From positions 1 to 41,503 of the forward strand of contig JACPOZ010000010.1 in assembly GCA_016191235.1 (NCBI GenBank): a stretch of 41,503 bases of DNA, read 5' to 3'. Within the stretch, counting starts at the first letter, position 1, and each line of letters opens with the position of its first letter. This document shows, piece by piece, positions 1 through 9,317 of the stretch. The translations under genes and the position numbers were made by a program. Below the pieces are notes generated by a model. The model saw only the letters and a list, made by a program, of their open reading frames with translations, did no database searches and was not told the DNA's origin. This stretch comes from Gammaproteobacteria bacterium. Its GTDB lineage: Bacteria; Pseudomonadota; Gammaproteobacteria; Ga0077554; Ga007554.

Positions 1-217
1 CTTCAATGGCTACCGTCCGCAGTTTTACTTCCGCACCACCGACGTTACCGGTTCGGTGGACCTGCCGGAGGGGATCGAGATGGTGATGCCGGGTGACAAC
101 GTGCGCGTAACGGTGAGCCTGATTGCCCCGATTGCGATGGATGAAGGATTGCGTTTTGCGATTCGTGAGGGTGGCCGTACTGTCGGCGCCGGTGTTGTAA
201 GTAAGGTGATCGAGTAA
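1..217 (+). CDS. tuf: Elongation factor Tu, C-terminal end (partial)
   Basis: The last 71 residues of EF-Tu, cut by the left edge of the window; the frame starts at base 2. It reads [19 protein letters not shown] and ends [10 protein letters not shown], which is typical of EF-Tu domain 3. EF-Tu delivers aminoacyl-tRNA to the ribosome as a GTP complex; domain 3 contacts the tRNA and EF-Ts. The stop lies 5 bases before rpsJ, the usual str-S10 junction in gammaproteobacteria. Confidence 0.97.
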   Translation, partial: FNGYRPQFYFRTTDVTGSVDLPEGIEMVMPGDNVRVTVSLIAPIAMDEGLRFAIREGGRTVGAGVVSKVIE

Positions 218-222
218 TATCA

Positions 223-534
223 ATGGCTAATCAGAGAATACGCATCCGTTTGAAGGCTTTCGATCATCGGCTGATTGATCAGTCGGCGCGCGAAATAGCC
301 GAGACTGCAAAGCGCACGGGCGCTCAGGTAAAAGGTCCGATTCCGCTGCCGACCAAGATAGAGCGCTTTACCATTCTTATCTCTCCTCATGTCGATAAGG
401 ATGCCCGTGACCAATACGAGATTCGTACTCACAAACGTTTGATGGATATCGTGGATCCAACCGACAAGACGGTCGATGCTCTGATGAAGCTGGACTTGGC
501 CGCTGGCGTGGATGTACAGATCAAGTTGACATAA
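223..534 (+). CDS. rpsJ: 30S ribosomal protein S10
   Basis: A 103-residue protein, the standard S10/NusE length, starting [19 protein letters not shown] and containing the conserved GPIPLPTK loop. S10 sits in the 30S head and also acts as NusE, bridging NusG and NusB in antitermination. It is the first gene of the S10 operon and follows tuf with almost no gap, so it is probably co-transcribed with tuf. No separate S10 promoter or L4-responsive leader fits in the 5-base gap. Confidence 0.98.
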   Translation: MANQRIRIRLKAFDHRLIDQSAREIAETAKRTGAQVKGPIPLPTKIERFTILISPHVDKDARDQYEIRTHKRLMDIVDPTDKTVDALMKLDLAAGVDVQIKLT

Positions 535-607
535 AAAGTGCCTCTCTAGCCAGCTTTCTACGGGAAGATTGGTGAGAGCCTGCTATTTTAAGAATAGGGT
601 TTTAAAG

Positions 608-1252
608 ATGGCAATCGGATTAATCGGTCGTAAGTGCGGAATGACCCGGGTGTTCACTGAAAGTGGTGTATCCGTGCCTGTCACCGTGATAGAAGTTGAA
701 TCCAATCGCGTGACCCAGGTGAAAACCTTGGAGACCGATGGTTACCGCAGCTTGCAGGTCGCCGTAGGTGCGCGTCGTGCCTCCCGTGTCACCAAGCCTA
801 TGGCAGGGCATTATGCCAAGGCCGGTGTTGGCGCCGGGCGCAGCCTGTGGGAGTTCCGTCTTGATGGGAGCGAAGGTGAAGGCATCGATGTCGGCGCTGA
901 GTTGAAGGTAGATGTATTCCAGGCGGGGCAAAAAATTGATGTGGTCGGCACCAGCATAGGTAAAGGTTTTACTGGTACAATCCGGCGTCATAACTTCACC
1001 ATGGGTGATGCCACGCACGGTAACTCGCTCTCTCATCGATCCCCTGGGTCTATTGGGCAGCGTCAAACACCTGGCCGCGTATTCAAGGGCAAAAAGATGT
1101 CCGGGCACATGGGTAATGAGCGTTGTTGCGTTCAGAACCTGGAAGTGGTGCGCGTTGATAGCGAGCGTGGTTTGTTATTGGTAAAAGGTGCTGTGCCAGG
1201 TGCCAAGGGTGGCGATGTTATCGTTCGTCCCGCCGTTAAAGCGCGTGCGTGA
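608..1252 (+). CDS. rplC: 50S ribosomal protein L3
   Basis: A 214-residue L3 starting [16 protein letters not shown]. The ATG at 608 is chosen because the family begins here; an in-frame start 39 bases upstream would add a non-conserved extension. L3 is a primary 23S assembly protein whose long central loop reaches the peptidyl transferase centre. The [10 protein letters not shown] stretch contains the glutamine that PrmB methylates in E. coli. The 73-base gap after rpsJ is the largest in this part of the operon. Confidence 0.97.
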   Translation: MAIGLIGRKCGMTRVFTESGVSVPVTVIEVESNRVTQVKTLETDGYRSLQVAVGARRASRVTKPMAGHYAKAGVGAGRSLWEFRLDGSEGEGIDVGAELKVDVFQAGQKIDVVGTSIGKGFTGTIRRHNFTMGDATHGNSLSHRSPGSIGQRQTPGRVFKGKKMSGHMGNERCCVQNLEVVRVDSERGLLLVKGAVPGAKGGDVIVRPAVKARA

Positions 1253-1262
1253 AGGAAAGGTT

Positions 1263-1883
1263 ATGGAATTACAACTGCAAAGTCTTAAAGCCGGTGTCCC
1301 TGCGGGGGTGATAGAGGTATCTGATACCACTTTCAATCGCCCGTATAGCGAAGCATTGGTGCATCAGGTGGTAACTGCATACCTTGCAGGTGCTCGTGCT
1401 GGTACCCATGCACAGAAAACCCGCGCAGAGGTTAGTGGCGGCGGAGCCAAGCCGTGGCGCCAGAAAGGTACGGGCCGCGCCCGCGCTGGTACCACGCGCA
1501 GCCCAATTTGGCGTAAAGGTGGTAAAGTTTTCGCTGCCGTGCCTGCTGATTACTCGCAAAAGGTTAACAAAAAGATGTATCGCGGCGCGATACAGGCCAT
1601 TTTATCTGAACTGATCAGGCAAAATCGACTCATTGTCGTCGAGAATTTCTCTGTGTCCGCCCCTAAAACCAGCGAATTACTGCTCAAGTTGAAGGGTATG
1701 GATTTGAGCGACGTACTCATTGTTACAGAAAACACCGACAAGAATCTTTATCTGGCGGCACGTAATGTCTATCGTGTTGATGTGGTTGATGCCAAGAGTG
1801 TTGATCCGGTAAGCCTGGTCGGTTTTGGAAGTATTTTAATGACGGTTGGTGCTGTTAGGCAATTTGAGGAGGCACTGGGATGA
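1263..1883 (+). CDS. rplD: 50S ribosomal protein L4
   Basis: A 206-residue L4. The start at 1263 (MELQLQSL) has a GGAAAGG Shine-Dalgarno-like run just upstream; longer in-frame starts lie inside rplC. The loop with [18 protein letters not shown] lines the peptide exit tunnel next to L22. In enterobacteria L4 also represses the S10 operon by promoting transcription attenuation in its leader. No such leader is visible in this window, so that control is not supported here. The stop overlaps rplW by 4 bases. Confidence 0.97.
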   Translation: MELQLQSLKAGVPAGVIEVSDTTFNRPYSEALVHQVVTAYLAGARAGTHAQKTRAEVSGGGAKPWRQKGTGRARAGTTRSPIWRKGGKVFAAVPADYSQKVNKKMYRGAIQAILSELIRQNRLIVVENFSVSAPKTSELLLKLKGMDLSDVLIVTENTDKNLYLAARNVYRVDVVDAKSVDPVSLVGFGSILMTVGAVRQFEEALG

Positions 1884-2176
1884 ATCAGGAGCGTTTAATA
1901 GGCTTGCTTTTGGCACCCCATGTCTCGGAAAAAAGCACGCGCACGGCGGAAAGCAACAGGCAATTCGTGTTCAAGGTTGTGAGTGATGCTACCAAGCCCG
2001 AAATTAAAGGTGCTGTTGAGTTAATGTTCAGCGTGCAGGTTTCCGCAGTTCGCGTGTGCAACGTGAAAGGTAAAGTGAAGCGCGCTGGCCGCATGCAAGG
2101 TCGTCGTTCCAACTGGAAGAAGGCGTATGTCACGTTAAAACCCGGCCATGATATTAATTTCATGGGGCCGCAGTAA
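1880..2176 (+). CDS. rplW: 50S ribosomal protein L23
   Basis: A 98-residue L23, starting [19 protein letters not shown]. The HVSEKS motif and the C-terminal strand with [13 protein letters not shown] are characteristic. L23 lies at the tunnel exit and is the docking site for trigger factor and SRP. The start codon overlaps the rplD stop (ATGA), a translational-coupling arrangement. Confidence 0.97.
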   Translation: MNQERLIGLLLAPHVSEKSTRTAESNRQFVFKVVSDATKPEIKGAVELMFSVQVSAVRVCNVKGKVKRAGRMQGRRSNWKKAYVTLKPGHDINFMGPQ

Positions 2177-2207
2177 ACGGGCGATCAGCGTATAAAGGAT
2201 CATAGTA

Positions 2208-3029
2208 ATGGCATTAATTAAAGAAAAGCCTACCTCTGCGGGGCGCCGTTTTGTTGTTAAAATGGTAAATCCGGATTTGCATAAGGGTGCGCCATATGCT
2301 CCCTTGTTGGAGAAGCAATCCAAAAGCGCCGGGCGTAATAACCAGGGGCGCATTACTGTGCGCCACCAGGGTGGCGGCCATAAGCAGCATTACCGCATTA
2401 TTGACTTTAAGCGCAACAAGGACGGCATACCGGCCAAAGTCGAGCGCGTCGAGTACGACCCCAACCGTAGCGCGAATATAGCCTTAATGCTGTATGCGGA
2501 CGGTGAACGTCGTTACATTATCGCTCCGAAAGGTGTGCAGACAGGAGAGACCCTGGTTTCTGGTGCGGACGCACCCATTAAAGTTGGTAACTGCCTGCCT
2601 CTGCGAAGCATTCCGGTGGGTAGCACGGTGCATTGCATTGAGCTGAAGCCTGGGAAAGGCGCTCAAGTTGCGCGTAGCGCGGGGACAGGCGTTCAGCTGG
2701 TTGCGCGTGAAAGTGGATATGCCACTTTGCGTTTGCGCTCGGGTGAGATACGTAAGATCCATGTCGATTGCAAGGCTACCATTGGTGAAGTGAGCAATGG
2801 GGAGCACAATCTGCGCTCTCTGGGCAAGGCGGGCGCATCGCGGTGGCGCGGCATTCGACCCACAGTGCGTGGCGTAGCCATGAATCCAGTGGATCATCCG
2901 CATGGTGGTGGAGAAGGCAGAACTTCGGGTGGCCGTCATCCTGTTTCGCCTTGGGGTACCCCGACTAAGGGTTATAAGACGCGCAGCAATAAGCGTACCG
3001 TCGGCATGATTGTGCGCCGTCGTAAGTGA
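2208..3029 (+). CDS. rplB: 50S ribosomal protein L2
   Basis: A 273-residue L2, equal to the usual bacterial length. It has the RNA-binding core and the C-terminal motif [17 protein letters not shown], whose histidine in HPHGGG is needed for peptidyl transferase activity in E. coli. L2 is a primary binder of 23S domain IV and takes part in subunit association. AAAGGA lies before the ATG. Confidence 0.98.
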   Translation: MALIKEKPTSAGRRFVVKMVNPDLHKGAPYAPLLEKQSKSAGRNNQGRITVRHQGGGHKQHYRIIDFKRNKDGIPAKVERVEYDPNRSANIALMLYADGERRYIIAPKGVQTGETLVSGADAPIKVGNCLPLRSIPVGSTVHCIELKPGKGAQVARSAGTGVQLVARESGYATLRLRSGEIRKIHVDCKATIGEVSNGEHNLRSLGKAGASRWRGIRPTVRGVAMNPVDHPHGGGEGRTSGGRHPVSPWGTPTKGYKTRSNKRTVGMIVRRRK

Positions 3030-3047
3030 AGTTAAGAGGATTGAGGC

Positions 3048-3320
3048 GTGCCACGTTCAATTAAAAAGGGTCCATTCATTGATTCCCACCTTGTTCATAA
3101 GGTGGAGGCGGCAATTGCCACCAACAGTAAACGCCCGATCAAGACATGGTCGCGACGTTCGATGGTGATTCCTAATATGGTGGGTATGACTATCGCTGTG
3201 CATAACGGCAAACAACATATTCCAGTGCTCGTGTCCGAGAACATGGTGGGGCATAAGCTGGGTGAGTTTGCTGCGACGCGCACATTCAAAGGTCATTCCG
3301 GTGACCGGAAGACGAAGTGA
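3048..3320 (+). CDS. rpsS: 30S ribosomal protein S19
   Basis: A 90-residue S19 with a GTG start, reading (M)[14 protein letters not shown]. The GTG is preceded by AGAGGA at good spacing and matches the family's N-terminus. S19 sits in the 30S head with S13 and contacts the A-site finger and P-site region. It ends [11 protein letters not shown]. The stop is 11 bases before rplV. Confidence 0.97.
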   Translation: MPRSIKKGPFIDSHLVHKVEAAIATNSKRPIKTWSRRSMVIPNMVGMTIAVHNGKQHIPVLVSENMVGHKLGEFAATRTFKGHSGDRKTK

Positions 3321-3331
3321 CGGGGTTAGGA

Positions 3332-3664
3332 ATGGAAACTGTTGCAAAGTTAAAATATGCGCGACTTTCGGCCCAAAAGGGTCGATTGGTTGCTGATCAG
3401 ATCCGTGGCCTGCCAGTTGATCGCGCCTTGCAGTTGCTGACATTTAGTCCGAAAAAAGCAGCCGCAATTCTCAAAAAGGTGTTAGAATCTGCGATTGCCA
3501 ACGCAGAGCATAACGATGGTGCTGATGTTGACGAACTTAAGGTGTGTAAGATTTGCGTGGATGAGGGTCCGACACAAAAGCGGATGCACGCACGTGCCAA
3601 GGGTCGTGGCAACCGTATTCTTAAGCGTACCAGTCACATTACAGTGACTGTGGCAGCAAAATAG
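3332..3664 (+). CDS. rplV: 50S ribosomal protein L22
   Basis: A 110-residue L22, start [19 protein letters not shown], chosen because its length and N-terminus match E. coli L22; an in-frame start 15 bases upstream is less likely. The C-terminal hairpin ([19 protein letters not shown]) reaches into the exit tunnel and is a known site of macrolide-resistance changes. The central block [17 protein letters not shown] is almost invariant. Confidence 0.97.
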   Translation: METVAKLKYARLSAQKGRLVADQIRGLPVDRALQLLTFSPKKAAAILKKVLESAIANAEHNDGADVDELKVCKICVDEGPTQKRMHARAKGRGNRILKRTSHITVTVAAK

Positions 3665-3676
3665 AGAGAGATAGTC

Positions 3677-4363
3677 ATGGGCCAGAAAGTTCATCCCACA
3701 GGGATTCGTCTTGGCATAGTTAAGGATTGGACCTCCAAGTGGTATGCCGATTCCAAGCACTATCCCGAGTATCTCAACACTGATTTGCGCGTGCGTGCGT
3801 TTCTTAAAAAGAAACTTGCTCAAGCCTCGGTGAGCAGGATTCAAATCGAGCGCCCCGCGCGTAACGCGCGCATCACGATTCATACAGCGCGTCCCGGTAT
3901 TGTCATTGGCAAGAAGGGCGAGGACATTGAGTCCTTGCGTAAAGAAGTCGCCGCGATGATGAAAGTTCATGTGAACATGGTTCATATCAATATCGAGGAA
4001 ATTCGCAAGCCTGAGCTTGATGCTACCTTGGTCGCGGAAAGTGTCGCTCAGCAGCTCGAGCGCCGAATCATGTTCCGTCGCGCCATGAAACGGGCAGTTA
4101 CCAATACCATGCGCTTGGGCGGCTTGGGTATCAAGATCAAGGTTTCTGGCCGTTTGGGTGGCGCCGAAATAGCGCGTACCGAATGGTATCGTGAGGGACG
4201 AGTGCCACTCCATACTTTGCGCGCCGACATTGACTACGGTGTTGCTGAAGCGCATACCCCGTCGGGCGTGATTGGTATCAAGGTCTGGATTTTCAAGGGT
4301 GAAGTTTTCGGCAAGGGAGAAAAATCCGACGCCGCCGCCCCTGAAAAGGCCGCCGCCAACTAA
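3677..4363 (+). CDS. rpsC: 30S ribosomal protein S3
   Basis: A 228-residue S3. The type II KH domain carries the GXXG loop as GKKG at residues 78-81. The C-terminal domain has [21 protein letters not shown]3 lines the mRNA entry channel and, with S4 and S5, forms the helicase activity. The final ~20 residues are Ala/Glu/Lys-rich, as is common. AGAGAG precedes the ATG, 12 bases after rplV. Confidence 0.98.
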   Translation: MGQKVHPTGIRLGIVKDWTSKWYADSKHYPEYLNTDLRVRAFLKKKLAQASVSRIQIERPARNARITIHTARPGIVIGKKGEDIESLRKEVAAMMKVHVNMVHINIEEIRKPELDATLVAESVAQQLERRIMFRRAMKRAVTNTMRLGGLGIKIKVSGRLGGAEIARTEWYREGRVPLHTLRADIDYGVAEAHTPSGVIGIKVWIFKGEVFGKGEKSDAAAPEKAAAN

Positions 4364-4378
4364 TGAGGATGTACGGTT

Positions 4379-4792
4379 ATGCTTCAGCCTAAAAAAACCA
4401 AATATCGCAAACAGCACAAGGGCCGCAACCGTGGCTTGGCGACGACGGGCAATAAAGTCAGCTTTGGTGAGTTTGGACTCAAAGCTGTCGGTCGTGGGCA
4501 GATAACTGCGCGCCAGATCGAAGCTGCGCGTCGTGCCATGACCCGTTATGTAAAGCGTGGCGGCAAAGTCTGGATACGTATCTTCCCGGATAAACCCATT
4601 ACCAAGAAGCCCCTTGAAGTTCGTATGGGTAGCGGTAAGGGCAATGTTGAATATTGGGTTGCTCAAATCCAGCCAGGTCGGATGTTGTATGAAATGGAGG
4701 GGGTTACGGAAGAGGTGGCGCGCGAAGCATTTAAGCTGGCCGCTGCCAAATTGCCCGTGCAGACAACCTTTACAGTTCGGACGGTGATGTGA
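4379..4792 (+). CDS. rplP: 50S ribosomal protein L16
   Basis: A 137-residue L16 starting [20 protein letters not shown]16 is a late assembly protein near the A site and helps tRNA accommodation. The conserved [18 protein letters not shown] segment contains the arginine that YcfD hydroxylates in E. coli. The stop overlaps the next start by one base (TGATG). Confidence 0.97.
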   Translation: MLQPKKTKYRKQHKGRNRGLATTGNKVSFGEFGLKAVGRGQITARQIEAARRAMTRYVKRGGKVWIRIFPDKPITKKPLEVRMGSGKGNVEYWVAQIQPGRMLYEMEGVTEEVAREAFKLAAAKLPVQTTFTVRTVM

Positions 4793-4989
4793 TGGAAGCA
4801 AAAGATCTAAGAAGCAAAAGCAGCGCTGAATTGAAGCAGGAGCTTTTGAATGTCCTGCGGGAACAATTCAATTTGCGTATGCAGAGAGGTTCAGGGCAGC
4901 TATCAAAGCCTCATCAGTTGAATGCGGCTCGTAAGAATGTTGCGCGTATTAAAACCATACTGAATGAGAAAGCAGGTAAGGTGTCATGA
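4792..4989 (+). CDS. rpmC: 50S ribosomal protein L29
   Basis: A 65-residue L29, two helices, reading [19 protein letters not shown] and [15 protein letters not shown]. The ATG at 4792 is chosen over the GTG three bases upstream because it matches the family's N-terminus. L29 sits at the tunnel exit beside L23 and contributes to the SRP/trigger factor docking site. It overlaps both neighbours slightly, so all three genes are probably translationally coupled. Confidence 0.95.
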   Translation: MEAKDLRSKSSAELKQELLNVLREQFNLRMQRGSGQLSKPHQLNAARKNVARIKTILNEKAGKVS

Positions 4990-5246
4990 GCGAAGAAGCG
5001 AAAGTATCTCATGCGATGAGTGGACGCGTCGTCAGCAACAAGATGAACAAATCCATCACGGTGTTGATAGAGCGAAAGGTACAGCATCCGTTGTATCAGA
5101 AATATATTAAGCGCTCTACAAAGCTGCATGCTCATGATGAAAATAATGAATGTAATGAAGGTGATTTGGTTGTGATACAGCAGTGCCGTCCGCTGTCTAA
5201 AACCAAGTTTTGGCGCTTGGTGAAAGTTATTGAACGAGCCGGTTAA
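4986..5246 (+). CDS. rpsQ: 30S ribosomal protein S17
   Basis: An 86-residue OB-fold S17. [20 protein letters not shown] followed by [13 protein letters not shown] is the family signature. S17 is a primary 16S binder in the 5' domain. It overlaps rpmC by 4 bases. In the usual arrangement it is the last gene of the S10 operon, and rplN begins the spc operon. Confidence 0.97.
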   Translation: MSEEAKVSHAMSGRVVSNKMNKSITVLIERKVQHPLYQKYIKRSTKLHAHDENNECNEGDLVVIQQCRPLSKTKFWRLVKVIERAG

Positions 5247-5277
5247 TTAGGCTCGAATAGTAGATTGGAGATAGTCA

Positions 5278-5646
5278 ATGATCCAAATGCAGACGGCGCT
5301 TGAAGCGGCGGATAATAGTGGCGCGCGTGAGTTGATGTGCATCAAAGTGCTGGGTGGTTCGCATAGACGCTATGCTAATATCGGCGACGTTATCAAAGTG
5401 AGCGTCAAAGATGCCATGCCGCGCAGCAAGGTTAAAAAGGGTGAGGTGTACAACGCCGTGGTTGTGCGTACCCGTAAAGGGGTGCGTCGTCCTGATGGCT
5501 CATTGATCCGTTTTGATGGCAATGCAGCGGTGCTGCTGAACAATCAACTCCAGCCTATCGGTACTCGTATATTCGGGCCGGTGACACGCGAGTTGCGCAC
5601 AGAGCAATTTATGAAAATTGTTTCTTTGGCTCCTGAAGTGTTGTGA
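5278..5646 (+). CDS. rplN: 50S ribosomal protein L14
   Basis: A 122-residue L14, starting [27 protein letters not shown]. It binds 23S rRNA at the subunit interface, forms bridge B8 with 16S helix 14, and is the target of the RsfS silencing factor. The 31-base gap after rpsQ is small, so read-through from the S10 genes is likely, and I see no convincing promoter. Confidence 0.98.
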   Translation: MIQMQTALEAADNSGARELMCIKVLGGSHRRYANIGDVIKVSVKDAMPRSKVKKGEVYNAVVVRTRKGVRRPDGSLIRFDGNAAVLLNNQLQPIGTRIFGPVTRELRTEQFMKIVSLAPEVL

Positions 5647-5674
5647 TTCGGTAAAACGGTAGGAATACTGAAAG

Positions 5675-5992
5675 ATGCGAAAAATTCGTAAAGGTGATGA
5701 CGTTATAGTTCTCACTGGTAAAGACAAAGGAAAACGTGGCGGCGTATTGCGCGTTTTGATCAATGACCGCGTTGTCGTGGAAAACGTCAACATGGTAAAG
5801 CGGCATGTCAAGCCGAATCCCGCGCGTGGATTGTCTGGAGGCATTTCTGAGAAAGAAATGTCCATTCATGTCTCGAACGTAGCACTGTTCAATCCCGTAA
5901 CGAAAAAGGCAGACAGGATTGGTTTTAGGGTGTTGGAAGATGGGCGTAAAGTACGTTACTTTAAGTCCAATAATGAAATAGTTGACGTCTAA
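5675..5992 (+). CDS. rplX: 50S ribosomal protein L24
   Basis: A 105-residue L24 with the N-terminal KOW motif ([20 protein letters not shown], residues 3-22). L24 initiates 50S assembly by binding the 5' region of 23S rRNA and later lies by the tunnel exit. It sits between rplN and rplE as in all spc operons. Confidence 0.97.
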   Translation: MRKIRKGDDVIVLTGKDKGKRGGVLRVLINDRVVVENVNMVKRHVKPNPARGLSGGISEKEMSIHVSNVALFNPVTKKADRIGFRVLEDGRKVRYFKSNNEIVDV

Positions 5993-6007
5993 GTTCGGAA
6001 AAATAGA

Positions 6008-6547
6008 ATGGCAAGACTCCAAGAATACTATCGTGACACTGTAGTTAAGCAGCTTATGCAGCAGTTTAACTACAAGAGCGTCATGGAGGTGCCTCAAATT
6101 ACCAAAATCACCCTGAATATGGGGGTAGGTGAGGCGGTCGGCGATAAAAAAGTCATTGAAAATGCTGTTGCCGATATGATGAAAATTGCCGGGCAAAAGC
6201 CTGTGGTTACGCTTGCGCGTAAATCCGTTGCTGGCTTTAAGGTTCGTGAAGGGTGGCCGGTTGGTTGTAAGGTGACTTTACGCCGTCACCGCATGTATGA
6301 ATTTCTTGATCGGCTAATCAATATTGCTATGCCGCGTATTCGTGATTTTCGCGGAATTAGTCCGAAGTCTTTTGATGGTCGCGGGAACTACAGCATGGGT
6401 GTGCGTGAGCAGATCATTTTCCCTGAGATCGAGTACGACAAGATAGATGCTTTGCGTGGGTTAGATGTAATTATTACAACCACAGCCAAGAATGACGACG
6501 AGGGTCGTGCCTTGTTGGCCGCCTTCAGCTTTCCCTTCAGGAAGTAA
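6008..6547 (+). CDS. rplE: 50S ribosomal protein L5
   Basis: A 179-residue L5. [18 protein letters not shown] and [20 protein letters not shown] are conserved blocks. L5 binds 5S rRNA, forms bridge B1b with S13 and contacts P-site tRNA. Its length equals that of E. coli L5, and it ends SFPFRK. Confidence 0.98.
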   Translation: MARLQEYYRDTVVKQLMQQFNYKSVMEVPQITKITLNMGVGEAVGDKKVIENAVADMMKIAGQKPVVTLARKSVAGFKVREGWPVGCKVTLRRHRMYEFLDRLINIAMPRIRDFRGISPKSFDGRGNYSMGVREQIIFPEIEYDKIDALRGLDVIITTTAKNDDEGRALLAAFSFPFRK

Positions 6548-6556
6548 GGAAGATTT

Positions 6557-6862
6557 ATGGCAAAATTGTGCATGATTAATCGTGAAGCCAAGCGCCTGCG
6601 TGCTGTCCAGAAATACGCAGCACAGCGCCTTGAGCTGAAAGCGAAAATTATTGATTTGAACCTTAGCCCTGCGGAACGTGATGAAGCCCAGCGCAAATTT
6701 CATGCATTGCCGCGCGATTCCAGCCCTTGTCGCATCCGTAACCGATGCCAGATTAGTGGTCGCCCGCGTGGTTTTTACCGTAAGTTCGGTTTGGCGCGAA
6801 ATAAATTGCGTGAAGCCGCAATGCGTGGTGATGTTCCTGGGTTGGTTAAGGCCAGTTGGTAA
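6557..6862 (+). CDS. rpsN: 30S ribosomal protein S14, long form
   Basis: A 101-residue S14 of the long, zinc-independent type. It has the N-terminal helical extension and the C-terminal [22 protein letters not shown], but not the paired CxxC knuckles of the short form. S14 lies in the 30S head and completes late assembly. AGGAAG precedes the ATG. This form contrasts with S4 in this window, which keeps a zinc motif. Confidence 0.97.
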   Translation: MAKLCMINREAKRLRAVQKYAAQRLELKAKIIDLNLSPAERDEAQRKFHALPRDSSPCRIRNRCQISGRPRGFYRKFGLARNKLREAAMRGDVPGLVKASW

Positions 6863-6913
6863 AAGACCCGATTTCGCGAATGCGAGATTTTAATTGTAAT
6901 GTGGAATTGAATT

Positions 6914-7309
6914 ATGAGCTTGACTGATCCTATAGCAGATATGCTAACCCGTATTCGTAACGCGTTGGGAGCCTCCAAGGCGGCAGTAAGCATGCCTATG
7001 TCGAAAAAGAAGCAGGCCATTGCCCAAGTGCTGAAAGACGAAGGTTACATCAATGGTTTTTCTGTTCAGGATCAGGATGGCAAACCGCTGCTTGTGATCG
7101 ATCTGAAATACTATGAAGGCAAGCCAGTGATTGAACAGATAAAGCGTGTTAGCCGCCCTGGCTTGCGTGCCTATCGTGGCAAGGATGAGCTGCCCAAGGT
7201 GATGGGTGGTTTAGGTATTAGCATCGTATCGACTTCGAAGGGCGTGATGACAGATCGCGCAGCGCGTGCCGCAGGGCATGGCGGTGAAGTCCTTTGTGTT
7301 ATCTCATAA
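6914..7309 (+). CDS. rpsH: 30S ribosomal protein S8
   Basis: A 131-residue S8, starting [17 protein letters not shown]. It binds 16S helix 21 in the central domain. In E. coli it represses the spc operon by binding a helix-21-like site near the start of rplE. I did not find a clear mimic by eye. The 51-base gap before it is among the larger ones in the operon and holds a short AT-rich leader. Confidence 0.97.
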   Translation: MSLTDPIADMLTRIRNALGASKAAVSMPMSKKKQAIAQVLKDEGYINGFSVQDQDGKPLLVIDLKYYEGKPVIEQIKRVSRPGLRAYRGKDELPKVMGGLGISIVSTSKGVMTDRAARAAGHGGEVLCVIS

Positions 7310-7324
7310 GGTGGGTGTGCAGTA

Positions 7325-7858
7325 ATGTCGAGAGTTGCAAAAAAACCTGTTGCTATTCCTAGTGGCGTTGATGTGACCCTCAGTGGTCAGTCCGTCACTG
7401 TAAAAGGCAGCAAAGGCTCATTGTCGTTTGACGTGCCTGATGTTGTTGAAATTCGCCAAGAGGGAAAAGTTCTTAGCTTTGCTCCGCGTGACACCAATAC
7501 ATTTTCCAACGCCATGGCGGGTACTGCCCGTGCCCTCATTAATAACATGGTGATTGGCGTCAGCGCTGGTTTTCAGAAGAAGCTGGAACTGGTAGGGGTG
7601 GGTTATCGTGCCCAGGCACAGGGTTCAGCGCTTAATTTGACGCTTGGATATTCGCATCCGATTAGTTTTTCAGCTCCCGCTGGAATTACGATTGAAACTC
7701 CAAGCCAAACCGAGGTACTGGTCAAAGGCATCGACAAGAATCTGGTTGGTTTGGTTGCGGCCAAAATTCGCGCTTACCGTCCACCGGAACCTTATAAGGG
7801 TAAGGGTGTTAAATATTCGGACGAAGTGATTGTTCGTAAAGAAGCCAAGAAGAAGTAA
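7325..7858 (+). CDS. rplF: 50S ribosomal protein L6
   Basis: A 177-residue L6 with the expected tandem alpha/beta repeats. [16 protein letters not shown] opens the protein and [11 protein letters not shown] marks the second domain. L6 lies near the sarcin-ricin loop, where elongation factors dock, and is the last large protein added to the 50S subunit. The stop is followed within 12 bases by rplR. Confidence 0.97.
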   Translation: MSRVAKKPVAIPSGVDVTLSGQSVTVKGSKGSLSFDVPDVVEIRQEGKVLSFAPRDTNTFSNAMAGTARALINNMVIGVSAGFQKKLELVGVGYRAQAQGSALNLTLGYSHPISFSAPAGITIETPSQTEVLVKGIDKNLVGLVAAKIRAYRPPEPYKGKGVKYSDEVIVRKEAKKK

Positions 7859-7869
7859 AGGTGAGTTTC

Positions 7870-8223
7870 GTGGATAAAAAGCTGTCACGTTTGCGTCGTG
7901 CTCAACGAGCCCGCGCGAAAATTAGAGAGTTGGGTGTTTACCGGCTGTGCATTCATCGTACGCCGAGACACATATATGCGCAGGTAATTGCACCTACTGG
8001 CTCTGAGGTTGTGGCTTGCGCCTCTACTTTAGATGAGCAAGTGCGAAGTGCAGTTAAAGGTACCGGCAACATCGAGGCTGCGAGCATGGTCGGTAAGGCC
8101 GTGGCAGAGAGAGCGTTGGCCGCCGGTATCACCAAGATCGCCTTTGATCGTTCCGGTTTTCGGTACCATGGACGTGTCAAAGCATTGGCTGATGCTGCTC
8201 GTGAGCAAGGTCTCGAATTTTAA
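7870..8223 (+). CDS. rplR: 50S ribosomal protein L18
   Basis: A 117-residue L18, a 5S rRNA-binding protein that links 5S to the 50S central protuberance. I chose the GTG at 7870 ((M)[16 protein letters not shown]) because it gives the E. coli length and N-terminus and has AAGGTGAG upstream. A GTG nine bases earlier is in frame but would sit on top of that ribosome-binding site. It ends [10 protein letters not shown], the family's normal C-terminus. Confidence 0.94.
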   Translation: MDKKLSRLRRAQRARAKIRELGVYRLCIHRTPRHIYAQVIAPTGSEVVACASTLDEQVRSAVKGTGNIEAASMVGKAVAERALAAGITKIAFDRSGFRYHGRVKALADAAREQGLEF

Positions 8224-8234
8224 GGAATCAGGTC

Positions 8235-8741
8235 ATGGCGAATTATGATGTGCCTCAGAATGGTGATGGTTTTCAGGAAAAGCTGATTGCCGTTAGGCGT
8301 GTGGCCAAAGTAGTAAAAGGCGGTCGTCAGTTTGGCTTTTCGGCGCTGACAGTTGTCGGCGATGGTCAAGGCAAGGTTGGATTTGGCCGAGGTAAAGCGC
8401 GTGAAGTACCCGCCGCCATCCAGAAGGCGATGGAAGATGCCCGTAGAAATATGCGCACCATACGTTTAAATGGCAATACTTTGCAATATCCTGTGACCGT
8501 TCGTTTTGGGGCGTCAAAAGTGCATATGCAACCGGCGTCGGAAGGTACTGGAATCATTGCTGGTGGTGCTATGCGTGCAGTGTTTGAGGTGCTCGGCGTA
8601 CAGAATGTTCTGGCCAAGTGCATTGGATCGAGCAACCCCATAAATGTTGTCAGGGCTACAATACGCGGCCTCACCGGGATGGCTGATGCTGAGTCTGTTG
8701 CTGCGAAACGCGGCAAGACGGTAGAAGAGGTAGCGGGATAA
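8235..8741 (+). CDS. rpsE: 30S ribosomal protein S5
   Basis: A 168-residue S5. The double-stranded-RNA-binding-like N-terminal domain has [20 protein letters not shown]. The C-terminal domain ends [20 protein letters not shown], the normal family end. S5 is at the mRNA entrance and, with S4, sets decoding fidelity. The intact end matters because the next gene, rpmD, starts only 4 bases later and is itself short. Confidence 0.97.
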   Translation: MANYDVPQNGDGFQEKLIAVRRVAKVVKGGRQFGFSALTVVGDGQGKVGFGRGKAREVPAAIQKAMEDARRNMRTIRLNGNTLQYPVTVRFGASKVHMQPASEGTGIIAGGAMRAVFEVLGVQNVLAKCIGSSNPINVVRATIRGLTGMADAESVAAKRGKTVEEVAG

Positions 8742-8745
8742 AGCC

Positions 8746-8883
8746 ATGTCGACAAGCAATAAAAAATTGATTCTGGGCTTGGGTTTGAGACGTATGCGAC
8801 ACAGCGTGGAGCTTGAGGATACACCGTGTGTACGCGGCATGATCAACAAAGTGTCCTACATGGTTAAGGCTGAGGAGATCTGA
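8746..8883 (+). CDS. rpmD: 50S ribosomal protein L30, N-terminally short
   Basis: A 45-residue protein starting [20 protein letters not shown] and ending [15 protein letters not shown]. From LGLGLRR to the end it aligns cleanly with L30, which is usually 58-60 residues. The normal first ~15 residues (the KTIKITQTRSAIGR strand) are absent. The reading frame cannot extend upstream: there is an in-frame TAG at 8731-8733, and rpsE ends at 8741. So this is a real shortening rather than a misplaced start. L30 is non-essential in E. coli, so a reduced form may be tolerated. Its position between rpsE and rplO is standard. Confidence 0.9.
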   Translation: MSTSNKKLILGLGLRRMRHSVELEDTPCVRGMINKVSYMVKAEEI

Positions 8884-8885
8884 TA

Positions 8886-9317
8886 ATGCGCCTGAATACT
8901 ATCAAACCTGCTGTCGGCCAGAAAAAAGACCCAAAGCGTGTCGGTCGCGGCATTGGTTCGGGTCTGGGAAAGACCTGCGGCCGTGGTCACAAAGGCCAGT
9001 CTGCTCGTGCCGGCGGATATCACAAGGTTGGGTTCGAAGGTGGACAGATGCCTCTGCAACGCCGCCTGCCTAAGTTTGGCTTTGCATCTTTGAGCGCGGA
9101 CAAAACGGCTGAAGTCACCTTGTCTGAGCTGGTTCGGATCGGCGGAGAGATTGATCTTGCTGCGCTGAAGAGCGCAAATGTTGTGCATCAATCTGCGGAG
9201 CGAGCCAAGGTGATACTCTCGGGGGCCATCGCGATACCTGTTACCTTGCGCGGTGTTGCCGTGACCAAAGGCGCGCGGGCGGCGATCGAGGCTGCTGGCG
9301 GTAAGGTCGAGGATTAA
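8886..9317 (+). CDS. rplO: 50S ribosomal protein L15
   Basis: A 143-residue L15. The glycine-rich N-terminal extension [20 protein letters not shown] and the [18 protein letters not shown] segment are diagnostic. L15 is a late-binding 50S protein whose extension penetrates 23S rRNA. Its stop is immediately followed by the secY start. Confidence 0.97.
   Translation: MRLNTIKPAVGQKKDPKRVGRGIGSGLGKTCGRGHKGQSARAGGYHKVGFEGGQMPLQRRLPKFGFASLSADKTAEVTLSELVRIGGEIDLAALKSANVVHQSAERAKVILSGAIAIPVTLRGVAVTKGARAAIEAAGGKVED

Noticed and set aside
3482-4801. A 439-codon open frame on the - strand
   Set aside because: It lies opposite rplV, rpsC, rplP and the start of rpmC. The + strand genes are certain, and the antisense protein has no recognisable domain; it is a shadow of their codon bias.
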